Shown piece after piece: positions 39,886-50,150 of a stretch of 64,000 bases of DNA. This DNA comes from CAVPCZ01 sp963779225. GTDB lineage: Bacteria > Bacteroidota > Ignavibacteria > UBA10030 > UBA6906. The stretch is from assembly GCA_963779225.1 (NCBI GenBank), contig CAVZWW010000003.1:2232001-2296000 (forward strand). The letters run 5' to 3'. The notes under the pieces are model-generated. The model made no database searches. It saw only the letters and a list, made by a program, of their open reading frames with translations, and was not told the origin of the DNA. The position numbers were made by a program, and so were the translations under genes. Numbering within the stretch: position 1 is the stretch's first letter; each line of letters opens with the position of its first letter.

Positions 39886-42800
39886 ATGAAGACGAATCAC
39901 CTTCTCTCGCTGCTGATCCTGACCGGGGTATGTGTCGCGTCCGTTGCCGCACAGAGCGGCCGCGAGAATCGCCGGTCCGCCGTCATGAACGGCAACCAGG
40001 TCCGGACGGTCTTCGGCAACTGGGGCGTCATCGGGCAGCCCACCGACACCCGTCCGAAAGGATCCTGGAAAAACGACAACAACGGTTACCTGGGCGACGT
40101 GAGTCCGTTTGTCGGCGCGGAAGTGCGCTGGCAGGATACCTCGTTCCGCTCCGTGGTCACCAGTCCGGTGGCGCGTCCCACGCAGTTGAACGATATCGGT
40201 CCCGACGGGAGCAGCTGGACGTTCGAGCCCGTGAGCGGGTACTTTGCCGCTTCGCCGAACCAGAGCATCGCCCTGAGCAACCTGAAGTCGAGCTGGCCCG
40301 AGCAGTGGCCTGACAAGCTGAACGATCCGGTTGATCCGGGATGGCGCGGCTCCTGGAACGGATATTTCGGGAAACGCATCAGCGCCGACCTGGAATCGTA
40401 TTTTGTCATGGACGACAACGTTGATGTGCGTTTCAATTTTGCGCTGAACAACGCCCGCGGTATCGAGTTCAAACCGGACAGTCGCAACCTGTCGCGCAAC
40501 GGCCTTGGCCTCGAAGTCCGTGTGCGTGCCATGCAATGGGCACAATTCCTGGCGCAGGACAATATCTTCTGGCTGTACGAAATCGCCAACACGGGGACGA
40601 CCAGCTACGACCGTGCGGTGTTCGGCATGCTGGTGGGTACGTATGTGGGTGTCACCGGCAGTGACGGAAGTCCGCAGGAGTACGATGACGACTGGTCGTT
40701 CTACGATGTGTACACCAATATCACGTACACCGGCGATTACGACCGTAGCACGCTGCGCAACCCCAGGTGGAATCAGCGTTTCCCGGTCGGGATGGTGGGC
40801 TATGCCTTCCTCGAGAGCCCCGGCAATCCCTATGACGGCGTGGACAACGACGGGGATGCGGACTCGTCCGCGGCGGGACTTTCCGCCCCGCAGTTCGCAT
40901 CCGCCAGCTTCGACTCCATACTTGTTGCCCGCGGGTCAAGGATTGTCCTGATACGCGATGACTTCAGCAGGGTGCTCTACACGGTCCCGAATGTCGATTC
41001 GGTGAAGATCAAGACACGCGGCATGCGCGATTCCATCTGGATCTACCCCGGCAAAACAAAGGTCGTGGAAGGGAACATCGTACGCGATTTCCAGGGAAAC
41101 GAGACGGTCAACCGGAACGCCTATGACGGGGTGGACAACAATTTCAACGGACTGATTGACGAGAACCAGTTCCTTCACTACCGTCAGTTCAAGCGGAACA
41201 GGAATCCTCCATTCCAGGTTCTCATCGATATCTATCGTCCGGTGCGCTATGTGGATTACATCGGCAATCTCGGCACATCAACGCTCAGTATGCTTGATGA
41301 GAAGCGGAACGACCGTGTGGACAACGACCAGGACTGGAACATCGATTTTGACGATGTCGGGCGCGACGGCATCGGGCCGACTGCGGTCAATTACCCCGGC
41401 CCGGATTTCGGGGAAGGAGACGGGGTGCCGACTTCCGGCTACGAAAACGGTGGCACCGACACGGGATTGCCGGGTGAGCCGAACATCGACAAGACCGATG
41501 TGGACGAGTCGGACCAGATCGGACTGTCAAGCTTCTTCTATTTCTCTCCGGCCAATCAGGTCCGCCTGGGTGACGACGAAGAGCTGTGGCGGAACCTCTC
41601 GCCGGGGTTTTTCGACGTGCCGCTATCCATATCCAACAACCGTCCGGTGGCCGGCGAGGACGGTGACTTCATTTACGGGTCGGGCTACTTTCCGCTTCTG
41701 GCCGGCGGCACGGAACGGTTCTCTCTTGCGCTGATCTATGGCGGCGGCAAGGGGGGCGGCGTACAGGATGACATTGACGATCTCCTGAAGAACAAGCGTA
41801 GCGTGCAGGAAATCTATGACGCAAACTACCAGTTCCCGACCCCGCCGGACAAGCCGACGCTGGTTGCCGTTCCGGGTGATCATCAGGTGACCCTCTACTG
41901 GGATCGCGTTGCGGAAGCAAGCGTCGATCCGGTTCTCCGCATCAAAGACTTCGAGGGATACAAGGTTTATAAATCGACCGACCCCGATTTCAGCGATGTG
42001 TTCACCATTACCGATGCCACCGGGACAGCGCGGGGATACCGACCCCTTGTACAGTACGATATTGTGAATGGGATCCGGGGCTTCTTCCGCGCGAGCGCAG
42101 AGTTGTTCCAGGCGGCCGGCGGTTACTCGTTTGACCTGGGGGATGAAACCGGGCTGAAGCACAGCTACGTGGATACCGAGGTGGAGAACGGCCGCAGGTA
42201 CTATTATGCCGTTGTCGCCTACGACCGCGGGGATGAAACCAAGGGAATCTTCCCGGGGGAGAACACGAAACAGGTCCGGGTTCTTTCGACCGGAGAAGTC
42301 GAACATGACATCAATGTGGGTGTGGTAACGCCGAACACGCACGCGGCCGGCTATGTTGCTCCGAAGACCGGAGTGGAAATCCCCCTCACGGGACCGGGTA
42401 CCGGGAAAGGGTCGTACGCCATTGTGGATGAAACGCGGCTTACGAGCCACAAGTATAAGGTCACGTTCTTCGATACGCAGATGGACGGTGAGGACAACAA
42501 CAATAACGGCAAGGTGGACGCCGCAGACAGCTCCGAGTGGGACCGGATCACCACGTTTTATTCCGTTCAGGATATGGAGTATGTCACCGAGCAGTTTGTC
42601 AGTCTGGACACGGTGAACGTGAGTCTTTCAAGGAAAAACTTGATTGCCGGCACGGAGACAGTAAAGAACCAGCAGGGTTCGGTCATTCCTCCGACAGAGT
42701 ACACTATGGATGCCTCGCGCGGATCCATCCGTGGTTCCGGCCCCGGCAAGCTCCCGTCCGGTACATACACGATCACGTATCAATACTATCCTGTGTTCAA

Positions 42801-43719
42801 GAGCCCCAATCTCCAGGGGACACCGTACCAGGTAGAAAACGGGGATGCCGACATTTTCGACGGCCTGACGATGGTGTTCGAGAATGCATGGGCGGTGAAC
42901 GAAAGCGGTTCGGCGTGGACAGGCAAGGCCGCATACGTCGTCAACCTCGGACCGACGGATCTGCCGCTGCTCGACCCCCCCCTGAAGGGGTACAAGAAGC
43001 CCGCGGATTACGAGATTCAGTTTGCCGATGCCATCGTCGACACATCGTCCGCGGGACCCTTCCCGTTTGACGTCCGCATTCCTGTAAACTTCCGGGTGTT
43101 CAACGTGACCGACGGCACGTACGCCAGGTTCCTTTTTGTCGAGGGTCCGTCTGCGGGCGGGGGCGGCAAGATTTCGCCGCTTGATGAGCTCATCCTTATG
43201 GAACAAGACCCGCGGGGTGTGCTCTCCCCGACCTGGGATCTCTTCTTCCTTGCGAAGGAAGGCGAACCGGGCGACACGGTGTATGCTCTGGGGAATGGAG
43301 ACAAGTACACCATACGCACCACCAAGCCGTTCCGGAACGGAGATGTGTTCGAATTCAAGACGGAACTCCCGACAATCGAAACCGCCGCTGCGCAAACCGG
43401 GATGGAAAACATCCGCGTCGTGCCAAATCCGTACGTGACCGCATCGGCATTCGAGCCGCCGCTGAATCCGGGCATCACCTCCGGACGGGGGGAGAGGAAG
43501 ATTGACTTCACGAATCTGCCCAACGAGGCGACCATCAGGATATTCACCTCCCGCGGCGATCATGTCATCACGCTGAACCACTCCGGCAATATCCAGGACG
43601 GGACGGTGTCCTGGAACCTGAAGACCAAGGAGAACCTGGATATCGCTTACGGCATCTACTTCTACATTGTCGAATCGCCGGTGGGAAACAAAACCGGCAA
43701 GATTGCGATCATCAAGTGA
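39886..43719 (+). CDS. Large secreted protein coupled to TonB receptor
   Basis: This 1277-residue exported protein has a signal peptide ending near residue 22 (SVAAQ). Its N-terminal half resembles uncharacterised repeat-type surface proteins. Several acidic Ca-binding-like loops (DGVDNDGDADSS, DNNFNGLIDENQ, DGEDNNNNGKVDAADSSEWD) recall thrombospondin-3-type sites. A fibronectin-III-like domain starts near residue 653 (PPDKPTLVAVPGDHQVTLYWDRV). The C-terminus (about 1175-1277) begins IRVVPNPY and ends KTGKIAIIK, a short variant of the T9SS sorting domain. It starts 3 nt after the TonB receptor and ends at the PorV-like gene, so the three probably make one outer-membrane uptake complex. Function not established. 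Confidence 0.75.
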   Translation: MKTNHLLSLLILTGVCVASVAAQSGRENRRSAVMNGNQVRTVFGNWGVIGQPTDTRPKGSWKNDNNGYLGDVSPFVGAEVRWQDTSFRSVVTSPVARPTQLNDIGPDGSSWTFEPVSGYFAASPNQSIALSNLKSSWPEQWPDKLNDPVDPGWRGSWNGYFGKRISADLESYFVMDDNVDVRFNFALNNARGIEFKPDSRNLSRNGLGLEVRVRAMQWAQFLAQDNIFWLYEIANTGTTSYDRAVFGMLVGTYVGVTGSDGSPQEYDDDWSFYDVYTNITYTGDYDRSTLRNPRWNQRFPVGMVGYAFLESPGNPYDGVDNDGDADSSAAGLSAPQFASASFDSILVARGSRIVLIRDDFSRVLYTVPNVDSVKIKTRGMRDSIWIYPGKTKVVEGNIVRDFQGNETVNRNAYDGVDNNFNGLIDENQFLHYRQFKRNRNPPFQVLIDIYRPVRYVDYIGNLGTSTLSMLDEKRNDRVDNDQDWNIDFDDVGRDGIGPTAVNYPGPDFGEGDGVPTSGYENGGTDTGLPGEPNIDKTDVDESDQIGLSSFFYFSPANQVRLGDDEELWRNLSPGFFDVPLSISNNRPVAGEDGDFIYGSGYFPLLAGGTERFSLALIYGGGKGGGVQDDIDDLLKNKRSVQEIYDANYQFPTPPDKPTLVAVPGDHQVTLYWDRVAEASVDPVLRIKDFEGYKVYKSTDPDFSDVFTITDATGTARGYRPLVQYDIVNGIRGFFRASAELFQAAGGYSFDLGDETGLKHSYVDTEVENGRRYYYAVVAYDRGDETKGIFPGENTKQVRVLSTGEVEHDINVGVVTPNTHAAGYVAPKTGVEIPLTGPGTGKGSYAIVDETRLTSHKYKVTFFDTQMDGEDNNNNGKVDAADSSEWDRITTFYSVQDMEYVTEQFVSLDTVNVSLSRKNLIAGTETVKNQQGSVIPPTEYTMDASRGSIRGSGPGKLPSGTYTITYQYYPVFKSPNLQGTPYQVENGDADIFDGLTMVFENAWAVNESGSAWTGKAAYVVNLGPTDLPLLDPPLKGYKKPADYEIQFADAIVDTSSAGPFPFDVRIPVNFRVFNVTDGTYARFLFVEGPSAGGGGKISPLDELILMEQDPRGVLSPTWDLFFLAKEGEPGDTVYALGNGDKYTIRTTKPFRNGDVFEFKTELPTIETAAAQTGMENIRVVPNPYVTASAFEPPLNPGITSGRGERKIDFTNLPNEATIRIFTSRGDHVITLNHSGNIQDGTVSWNLKTKENLDIAYGIYFYIVESPVGNKTGKIAIIK

Positions 43720-43727
43720 GACCGACC

Positions 43728-44762
43728 ATGCGCACAACACGACATACGTTTTTGCCGCGCCTGATCGGCGCGCTGCTGACCGTCCTCCTGGTCCACATGG
43801 CTGCCTTCGGGCAGTCGAAAGTGGCTACAACGGCGGGACAGTTCCTGGGCATCTCGGTGGGACCACGCGCTACGGCGATGGGCGGGGCGTATGTGGCGTC
43901 GAATGATGACGTCACGTCGCTCTATTGGAACCCGGGCGCAGTGGCGCAGGCGGGGAAGTCCCAGCTGATTTTCTCGAACACCGATTGGCTGGTAGGGACG
44001 AAGTTCCGGTGGCTGGGCTTCCTCCTGAGCCTCGACGAGGAAAACGCTGTGGGCGTCAGTCTGACGCAGCTGGACTACGGTGAGGAGGATGTGACGACTG
44101 TTGCCGCCCCGAACGGAACGGGAGAGCGGTGGTCGGCTCAGGACCTGGCCATCGCGCTTACCTACAGCCGCCGGCTCACCGACCGGTTTTCGATGGGGGC
44201 TTCCGTCAAGTACATCGATCAGCGGATCTGGAACGAAAGTGCAACGGCGTTTGCCTTCGATCTGGGACTGCTCTTCGTCACCGGCTTCAATGACATGCGG
44301 CTGGGCGTGTCCATGTCCAACTTCGGCGGGGATATGAAACTGGACGGGCGCGATTTGCTGCAGCGCGTAGACATCGATCCCGCAAACTCCGGGTCCAACA
44401 AGGCGCTCGTGGGGTCTCTCAAGACTGATCCGTGGCCAATCCCACTCACGTTCCGGGTAGGTGTGGCCATGGACGTGTACAGGGATGATATATTGCGCCT
44501 CACACTGGCCACAGATGCTCTCATGCCGAACGACAACGACGGATCGGTAAACGTGGGGGGTGAGTTCGGCTGGAGCGATATGGTCTTTTTGCGGGGGGGA
44601 TACAGATCCGTTTTCGGCCAGGGGAAGGAAGACGGGCTTTCGCTGGGCGCGGGACTGAAATACACCGCCACAGGTATCGGCGCACTGGAAGTGCACTATG
44701 CCTGGAGCCAGTTCGGCGCCTTTGGAAATCTGAATACGATTGCCCTGGGTTTTTCGTTCTAG
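43728..44762 (+). CDS. PorV/PorQ-family outer-membrane protein
   Basis: This 344-residue beta-barrel protein has a signal peptide (about 1-28, ending AFGQ) and the PorV/PorQ (UPF0164-like) start AGQFLGISVGPRATAMGGAYVASNDDVTSLYWNPGA. It ends in the aromatic GFSF. PorV is a shuttle of the type IX secretion system that binds cargo C-terminal domains; relatives often sit beside particular cargo. The ATG at 43728 is used here; a GTG 12 nt upstream overlaps the previous stop and is an alternative. It closes the lacI-receptor-large protein operon and could be a dedicated handler for the 1277-residue partner. Confidence 0.83.
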   Translation: MRTTRHTFLPRLIGALLTVLLVHMAAFGQSKVATTAGQFLGISVGPRATAMGGAYVASNDDVTSLYWNPGAVAQAGKSQLIFSNTDWLVGTKFRWLGFLLSLDEENAVGVSLTQLDYGEEDVTTVAAPNGTGERWSAQDLAIALTYSRRLTDRFSMGASVKYIDQRIWNESATAFAFDLGLLFVTGFNDMRLGVSMSNFGGDMKLDGRDLLQRVDIDPANSGSNKALVGSLKTDPWPIPLTFRVGVAMDVYRDDILRLTLATDALMPNDNDGSVNVGGEFGWSDMVFLRGGYRSVFGQGKEDGLSLGAGLKYTATGIGALEVHYAWSQFGAFGNLNTIALGFSF

Positions 44763-44939
44763 CGGGATGCTGGTGACAGGTCATGGAGGACGCATACAGA
44801 CGCCAGTGAAGTGAACAGATGTTCTGTCTACAGATCATGAACAACCAAGGAGAACCTGGGGAATCCAAGAAACACGAGAAGGACGAAGAAATACAGGCAC
44901 CTGATGGTGCATGCCCCGAAGGGGCCGACCGACCGAAGC

Positions 44940-44968
44940 TTGATCGGGGCCGCCAAAATACCTATATT
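44940..44968 (+). promoter_or_regulatory. Promoter of secreted starch-binding-like protein
   Basis: TTGATC (44940-44945) and TATATT (44963-44968) are separated by 17 nt. Start near 44975, leader about 63 nt to the ATG at 45038. Confidence 0.65.
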
Positions 44969-45037
44969 AAAAGTATTCAACGCAGCACAAAGTTTCTAAT
45001 CCACCATCTCCATCTCACAATATTACATAGGTGCATC

Positions 45038-48000
45038 ATGCGGAAAACTCTTCTGTTTTCGCTCGCAGCGCTCCTTATCGTCGCCATGGCATTTGGCGGC
45101 GACGTATTGGAGCAGCGCAAGGCTCCGGTCGCGGCGAGTGGTAACACAGTTGCAAGCACAACTGCAGGCTGGCTGCAGCTCACGCAGCTGACCCTGGCGG
45201 GATATCAGTTCCCCAGCGTACAGTATCTGGATACGGTGGCATGGATTGCCGGCTACAAGACGGCAGCTCCGCGTTTGCCGTTAGCTTACCGCTCAATCAA
45301 GGGCGGAGACTGGGCCAAGATCACTCTGCCCGGCGGAGACCGTGGTTTGTTCACGGCGTGGGACGCAAATCTCGCAGTCTACGCGAACTTCAGCGGTAAG
45401 ATGTTCCGCACAACGAACGGCGGCACCGCATGGGACAGCGTGTACTACTACGGTGCGGGTGCCGGATGGTTTGACGGGGTCCGGTTCCTGAACAAAGACA
45501 CCGTTCTTGCCTACGGAGATGCGGATGCCTCCGGTCTCCTGGTGATTCGCAGTACGGATGGTGGTGCTACATGGACGCGTATCACGAACCTGCCGGCCGA
45601 AGACGCCATTGCCGGCAAGTACGCGGCCTATTCCACGTACGACCAGGCCATGGATGTCTACGGCAACAATGTATGGCTGACATCGTACGAAACGGCGGGA
45701 ACGCCCCCCCGGATTCTGCATTCGACAGATGCCGGAACCACATGGACATCTTCGGCTCCAGCCTTGACCGGCGGTGCGACTCCGAACTACTATATACGCG
45801 CGATCAATTTCCTGGATGAAAATGTTGGCTACCTGATCGACCGGGCGCCAAATACCGTTGACTTTGCGTACTATCACAAGACGACCGATGGTGGTCTTAC
45901 CTGGAGTGATACTCTCAAGGTGGATCCCGTGGCACCGCACTCGACGCAGGAACTCCGTTCTGTGAAACCAGTTCGCGGAACGAGTGCCCTCATTGCCGTC
46001 GGACAGGACTTCACCGCCCCCAGTGCCGATCGCGGTCGTGCATGGTTGTCCACGGATGGCGGATCATCCTGGACACCGGCCGGAGGAATCGGGAGTGAGC
46101 TCTACAATAGCGCATTCAAGGATTTGAACAACGTCCTTGCCGTCGGCTACACTAACGCACTGAAATATACGGTGAAGAACGTCTACAAGGTCACCTTCAA
46201 CCTGAACACCGCGACCGTTCCCGACACGCTGCCGGTCACGGGTTCCACGATTCAGATCCGGGGTGGTGTAAACGCCGGCGGATTTTCCCCGATCACGTGG
46301 GGGAATGATGCACAGAACCAATTGACGTCCGTGGGCGGCGATTACTGGCGGAAAACGGTCTATATGCAGGCCGGCGATACGCTGCGCTACAAGTATGTGA
46401 TCGAGTACGGTACCAATACCGGGTGGGAGCAGGGCGGTGTGCCGGCCGACTTCCCGTCGGAGACAAACGGAAACCGTTCGCTCATCGTGCCTGATAAGGA
46501 CACGACGCTGAACGTCGAGTTCTGGAACAACGGTGCGAACGATCGCCCGCAGTATTTCCGTCCCTGGCCGGCGACGCCGGATAGTTTCATCAATGTCTGG
46601 TTCCGCGTGAGCATGGCCGGGCAGATCGCCTCAGGCACGCCGAACTTTAAACCCACAGACACTCTAGCGGTCCGTGGAGGTGGTGGATATACGGGCGCCG
46701 ACCTGGATTGGGGCCGGTCAACCTATATGACGAAAGAGTCTGCAGCGAGCAACGGCGGTGGCTATACGACGCCTGCGACGGACTACTGGTCAGTCCGTCT
46801 GCGCTTCCTGAAGGACTCCGTCACGGAAGGGCAGAGCATTTCGTACAAGTTCCTGATCGGCTACGACTGGCGCAATCTTGAAGAATCGAACAACCGTACA
46901 TTCACCATTCCGGTTGGCAAGAACGACACCACGTTGAAGTATGTCTGGTACAACAACGAAAAGCCTGTTACCCGTGCGAATCCCGACACCGTGAAGATTA
47001 CCTTCATTGCGGATCTGGGACAAGCCGCGGCGAGCGGCGGGTTCAACGTGCTGACCGACACCCTCTGGGCGCGGTCGGGCTACATTGCGACCTCGGCCAC
47101 GCCGGGTAGCGGCAAGCGTATGTCGCGCGTCTCAGGGACGATCTTCCAGGCGATCGACACCGTGATTACCGCGAAGAAGAAATTTCTGAACTATCAGTAC
47201 TACGTGGTCAGGAACGGCACTGAAATTCGGGAAAACTACTACAACTTCTACTACACCGGTCCGCTCCAGTCGGAAGCGGAAAAACGTCAGATTCTGGTGG
47301 ATTCGCTCGCCTCCAAGGCCAACGGCATGACCATCCGTGACACATCGAAGAGCATCACACAGGCGAGGCGTCAGCCGCTCTTCTCGAACGCGCGCGTTCT
47401 CGCGCGGGCTGTCAATGTGAAGTGGGAAGTCGACCTCCGTCCGGCGTACTATCAGGTGAAACTGGGCGGCGATTCGCTCTCCGACATCCAGGGAACATTC
47501 ACCGTCCGCGTGGGACAGGCGGACTCCATCATGAAGTGGGGAGTCTGGATGAACGGTCCGGCAGTAGGCGGTTGGAGCAACGATGGCGGCGACTGGGGCC
47601 TAGGTCTCCAGAACAACCTGGCGAAGAAGATGTATGACGACGGCACCAATGGTGACCGCGTCGCAGGCGACTCCATCTTTACGCGGCAGGTCCAGGCATC
47701 GCCCGACAGTATTAACTCCGGCGGCTCGAAAGACCGAGTCGGCCAGACCTTCAAGTTCGGTATCCGGGGTGGCGACAACGAGGGCGGCAGGGGCGGCTTC
47801 GGCAACAACCACACTGCGAACATCATTGATGCGGACTCCATCTACACGCTCAATGACCAGTTCGGCAGTATCAACCCGGCGTTCTATGACGCCTGGAACT
47901 ACGATCTGCGCATACCCCAGACTCCGACCAGCGTAATCGACGGCAACAAGCCGCTGGTGTACGAGCTGGCGCAGAACTATCCGAACCCCTTCAACCCGAC

Positions 48001-48217
48001 GACGAAGATCGAATACTCCATCCCGGCTCAATCCCAGGTGGTGTTGAAGATCTACAATATTGTCGGTCAGGAAGTGGCCACACTGGTGAACGAGGTTCAG
48101 AAGGCGGGCATCCACAACGTGAAGTTCGGTGCATCGAACCTCTCGAGCGGTGTCTACTTCTACCGGCTGACCGCCGGCGACTTCACCAGCGTGAAAAAGA
48201 TGGTGCTGTTGAAGTAA
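45038..48217 (+). CDS. T9SS-secreted protein with propeller-like and starch-binding-like repeats
   Basis: This 1059-residue secreted protein has a signal peptide about 1-20. Residues 50-370 hold BNR/YCF48-like propeller repeats (STDGGATWTRI, STDAGTTWTSS, TTDGGLTWSDT). Three related beta-domains follow at about 380-500, 517-645 and 651-790 (GDTLRYKYVIEYG, GQSISYKFLIGYDW, KKFLNYQYYVVRNG), whose YK(F/Y) pattern recalls CBM20/CBM48 starch-binding modules. A canonical T9SS C-terminal domain starts near 979 (LAQNYPNPFNPTTKIEYSIP) and ends SVKKMVLLK. The ATG at 45038 fits the promoter and the AGGTG site; a longer open frame upstream would lack a signal peptide. Surface glucan binding is likely but inferred. 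Confidence 0.8.
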   Translation: MRKTLLFSLAALLIVAMAFGGDVLEQRKAPVAASGNTVASTTAGWLQLTQLTLAGYQFPSVQYLDTVAWIAGYKTAAPRLPLAYRSIKGGDWAKITLPGGDRGLFTAWDANLAVYANFSGKMFRTTNGGTAWDSVYYYGAGAGWFDGVRFLNKDTVLAYGDADASGLLVIRSTDGGATWTRITNLPAEDAIAGKYAAYSTYDQAMDVYGNNVWLTSYETAGTPPRILHSTDAGTTWTSSAPALTGGATPNYYIRAINFLDENVGYLIDRAPNTVDFAYYHKTTDGGLTWSDTLKVDPVAPHSTQELRSVKPVRGTSALIAVGQDFTAPSADRGRAWLSTDGGSSWTPAGGIGSELYNSAFKDLNNVLAVGYTNALKYTVKNVYKVTFNLNTATVPDTLPVTGSTIQIRGGVNAGGFSPITWGNDAQNQLTSVGGDYWRKTVYMQAGDTLRYKYVIEYGTNTGWEQGGVPADFPSETNGNRSLIVPDKDTTLNVEFWNNGANDRPQYFRPWPATPDSFINVWFRVSMAGQIASGTPNFKPTDTLAVRGGGGYTGADLDWGRSTYMTKESAASNGGGYTTPATDYWSVRLRFLKDSVTEGQSISYKFLIGYDWRNLEESNNRTFTIPVGKNDTTLKYVWYNNEKPVTRANPDTVKITFIADLGQAAASGGFNVLTDTLWARSGYIATSATPGSGKRMSRVSGTIFQAIDTVITAKKKFLNYQYYVVRNGTEIRENYYNFYYTGPLQSEAEKRQILVDSLASKANGMTIRDTSKSITQARRQPLFSNARVLARAVNVKWEVDLRPAYYQVKLGGDSLSDIQGTFTVRVGQADSIMKWGVWMNGPAVGGWSNDGGDWGLGLQNNLAKKMYDDGTNGDRVAGDSIFTRQVQASPDSINSGGSKDRVGQTFKFGIRGGDNEGGRGGFGNNHTANIIDADSIYTLNDQFGSINPAFYDAWNYDLRIPQTPTSVIDGNKPLVYELAQNYPNPFNPTTKIEYSIPAQSQVVLKIYNIVGQEVATLVNEVQKAGIHNVKFGASNLSSGVYFYRLTAGDFTSVKKMVLLK

Positions 48218-48238
48218 TCGTGATTTGACGGAACACGG

Positions 48239-48274
48239 CAAGGCGGTCCCGGCCCTCCGGGGCCGCCTTGTTTT
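48239..48274 (+). terminator. Intrinsic terminator
   Basis: CAAGGCGG (48239-48246) pairs with CCGCCTTG (48263-48270), extended inside by CCC/GGG pairing, and is followed by TTTT. Confidence 0.85.
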
Positions 48275-48320
48275 GTGACGGTGCCCCGGCTTCCCCTGAA
48301 GCAGGCAAAACCCTCGTCCT

Positions 48321-50135
48321 ATGATCATCCTTCTCGTGGTTTGTCTCTTCTTTTCTTGCGTCACGACGGCACAGACCGATCCGGTTTCCGAGCCCGCCAT
48401 CGCCCGTGCCGGCAGTGTGTTTATCCCCGAGCGGGAATTCCTGGAACGGTTTGAACTCACACCCGGACTCTACCGCCATCGAAAGCTGCAGCTCGAGCAG
48501 GAAAAACTCACGCTGCTGTATTCCATGGTGGCCGAGAAACTGCTTGCACAGGAAGCGCTTGCCCGGAATTGCGACACCGCCGCGCTCTACACCCGCGCTC
48601 TTGCAGACATTACACGGCTTCTCGTTCGCGACGAGCTCTATCGCACGGAAGTGCGAGCAAGAGTGACTGTTTCCTCCGCGGAGATCAAGGAGGGGATTGC
48701 CAGGGCACGGAAGCAGCTCCATCTGGAGTTCTTGTTTTTTTCCGACGATGCCGAAGCAAGGTTTGTGCGGGGACGGCTGAAGACCGGGAAAGACCTGGAT
48801 CGGTTTTCGCTGGATTCCACGCTGGGTGCGCTCCGCGACACCGCCACCGTGATCTGGGGGGACGCGGATACCACCATCGAAGAGGCTGCATACCGCCTCA
48901 CCACAGACGGCATTTCCCCTGTTGTTCCCGCCGGGGAGGGATTCTATATCCTCCGGCTGCTCAGTTCAGATCCGAACACCTTCTATACGGATATGTCTCC
49001 CGTGACGCTGCGGGAACGCATTGTCGCACGCATCCGCATGCGCAAAGAACAGGCGCAGGAGGACCGCTATGTCAGAGATCTGCTCCGCGACAGGAAGGCG
49101 TTCTCGCCACCTGACCTCTTCAAACGGTTCGCGGCAGCCGTGGATGCGGTGTTTCGTTCCGCCTACACGCCTCCGTCGACAGCGCTCTCAGCCACGATGG
49201 GAAATTCGGTGCTCCTGCACCTCGCGGATGTTGAGCAGGAAACTCTGATTGTCGCCGGGTCCAGGGCCTGGACGGTCGGGGAGGCGGTGGAACGGCTGGT
49301 CACCAGAGGATTTACGGTGAACGGTGATTCGGTGCGCGGGGTTGCGGCACGTCTCTACAGTGTCTTCCGGGAATGGTCGAGGCATGAACTGCTGGCGCAG
49401 GAGGGTTTTTCGCGCGGACTGGATCACGATCCGACCGTTGAGCAGCAGTTGCGGCCCTGGCGCGACCACCTTCTTGCGGGCATGGCGCAACAACGCATCC
49501 GGGAGATTGTGCGAGTGGACGACGCCGATGTGTATGCGCACATGCGGTCAACCGATCCCTCGGTCTTCCCACCGGAGGTGCGCCTGCGTGTGCTCCGGAC
49601 ATCCGGGATCCAGGAAATGGATGGCGCGTTCCGGCAGCTCGAAGCCGGTGTCCCCTTCGACCAGGTGATCCGTCTCTTTTCGGTGGATCCCGCCGACCGG
49701 CAAACCGGAGGGCTCACCCCCTTCTTCTCCGTTACCGAGCGGTATCCCCTCGGCGCGATCGCTTCGCGCCTCGAACCGGGAGAATTCTACGGACCTCTGC
49801 GGGATACGACCGGATACATCTACATGCAGCTTGTGGAGAAGCGTTCCGAAGCCCTCCCGGGAGATACCGCATTTGCGGCCCGGTTCGCGCGTGCACGGGA
49901 AGAAGCCCGGAAGCTGAAAGAACGCCGGGCAGTGACACTGTTCATTGCGCAAAGTGCCGCAGCCCGGGGGGTCGACATCTATCAGGAACGCCTCTCCCGG
50001 CTCCGCGTCACACCGGTCCCGATGATGACGTACCGTCTCCTGGGCTTCGGTGGCCGGATGTTTGAAGTCCCTTTTGTGGAGCCGCAACTCGACTGGCTTA
50101 ACGTCGAACCGCCCAGAGAGTCGATTCTTCCCTGA
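48321..50135 (+). CDS. Periplasmic peptidyl-prolyl isomerase (SurA/PpiC-like)
   Basis: This 604-residue exported chaperone-like protein has a signal peptide about 1-18 (TTAQ). A first parvulin-like domain lies at about 116-215 (LHLEFLFFSDDAEARFVRGRL, GISPVVPAGEGFYILRLLS). A clearer second PpiC domain lies at about 412-508 (EVRLRVLRTSGIQEMDGAFRQLEAG, FSVDPADRQTGGLTPFFSVTERYPLGAIASRLEPGEFYGPLR). Helical SurA-like flanks surround them. It probably helps fold outer-membrane or T9SS cargo proteins encoded around it. The start codon ATG has no strong ribosome site. The next gene begins 15 nt after the stop, so the two may be cotranscribed. Confidence 0.82.
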   Translation: MIILLVVCLFFSCVTTAQTDPVSEPAIARAGSVFIPEREFLERFELTPGLYRHRKLQLEQEKLTLLYSMVAEKLLAQEALARNCDTAALYTRALADITRLLVRDELYRTEVRARVTVSSAEIKEGIARARKQLHLEFLFFSDDAEARFVRGRLKTGKDLDRFSLDSTLGALRDTATVIWGDADTTIEEAAYRLTTDGISPVVPAGEGFYILRLLSSDPNTFYTDMSPVTLRERIVARIRMRKEQAQEDRYVRDLLRDRKAFSPPDLFKRFAAAVDAVFRSAYTPPSTALSATMGNSVLLHLADVEQETLIVAGSRAWTVGEAVERLVTRGFTVNGDSVRGVAARLYSVFREWSRHELLAQEGFSRGLDHDPTVEQQLRPWRDHLLAGMAQQRIREIVRVDDADVYAHMRSTDPSVFPPEVRLRVLRTSGIQEMDGAFRQLEAGVPFDQVIRLFSVDPADRQTGGLTPFFSVTERYPLGAIASRLEPGEFYGPLRDTTGYIYMQLVEKRSEALPGDTAFAARFARAREEARKLKERRAVTLFIAQSAAARGVDIYQERLSRLRVTPVPMMTYRLLGFGGRMFEVPFVEPQLDWLNVEPPRESILP

Positions 50136-50150
50136 CAGCACACGCCACCT

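Noticed and set aside
42628..43740. Minus-strand open frame of 370 codons within the 1277-residue protein gene
   Set aside because: Antisense to a coherent secreted protein; no domain or start signal.
44912..44926. GCCCC-GAA-GGGGC hairpin as terminator of the PorV-like gene
   Set aside because: The stem is short and no T-tract follows; it lies just before a promoter and may be chance in GC-rich DNA.
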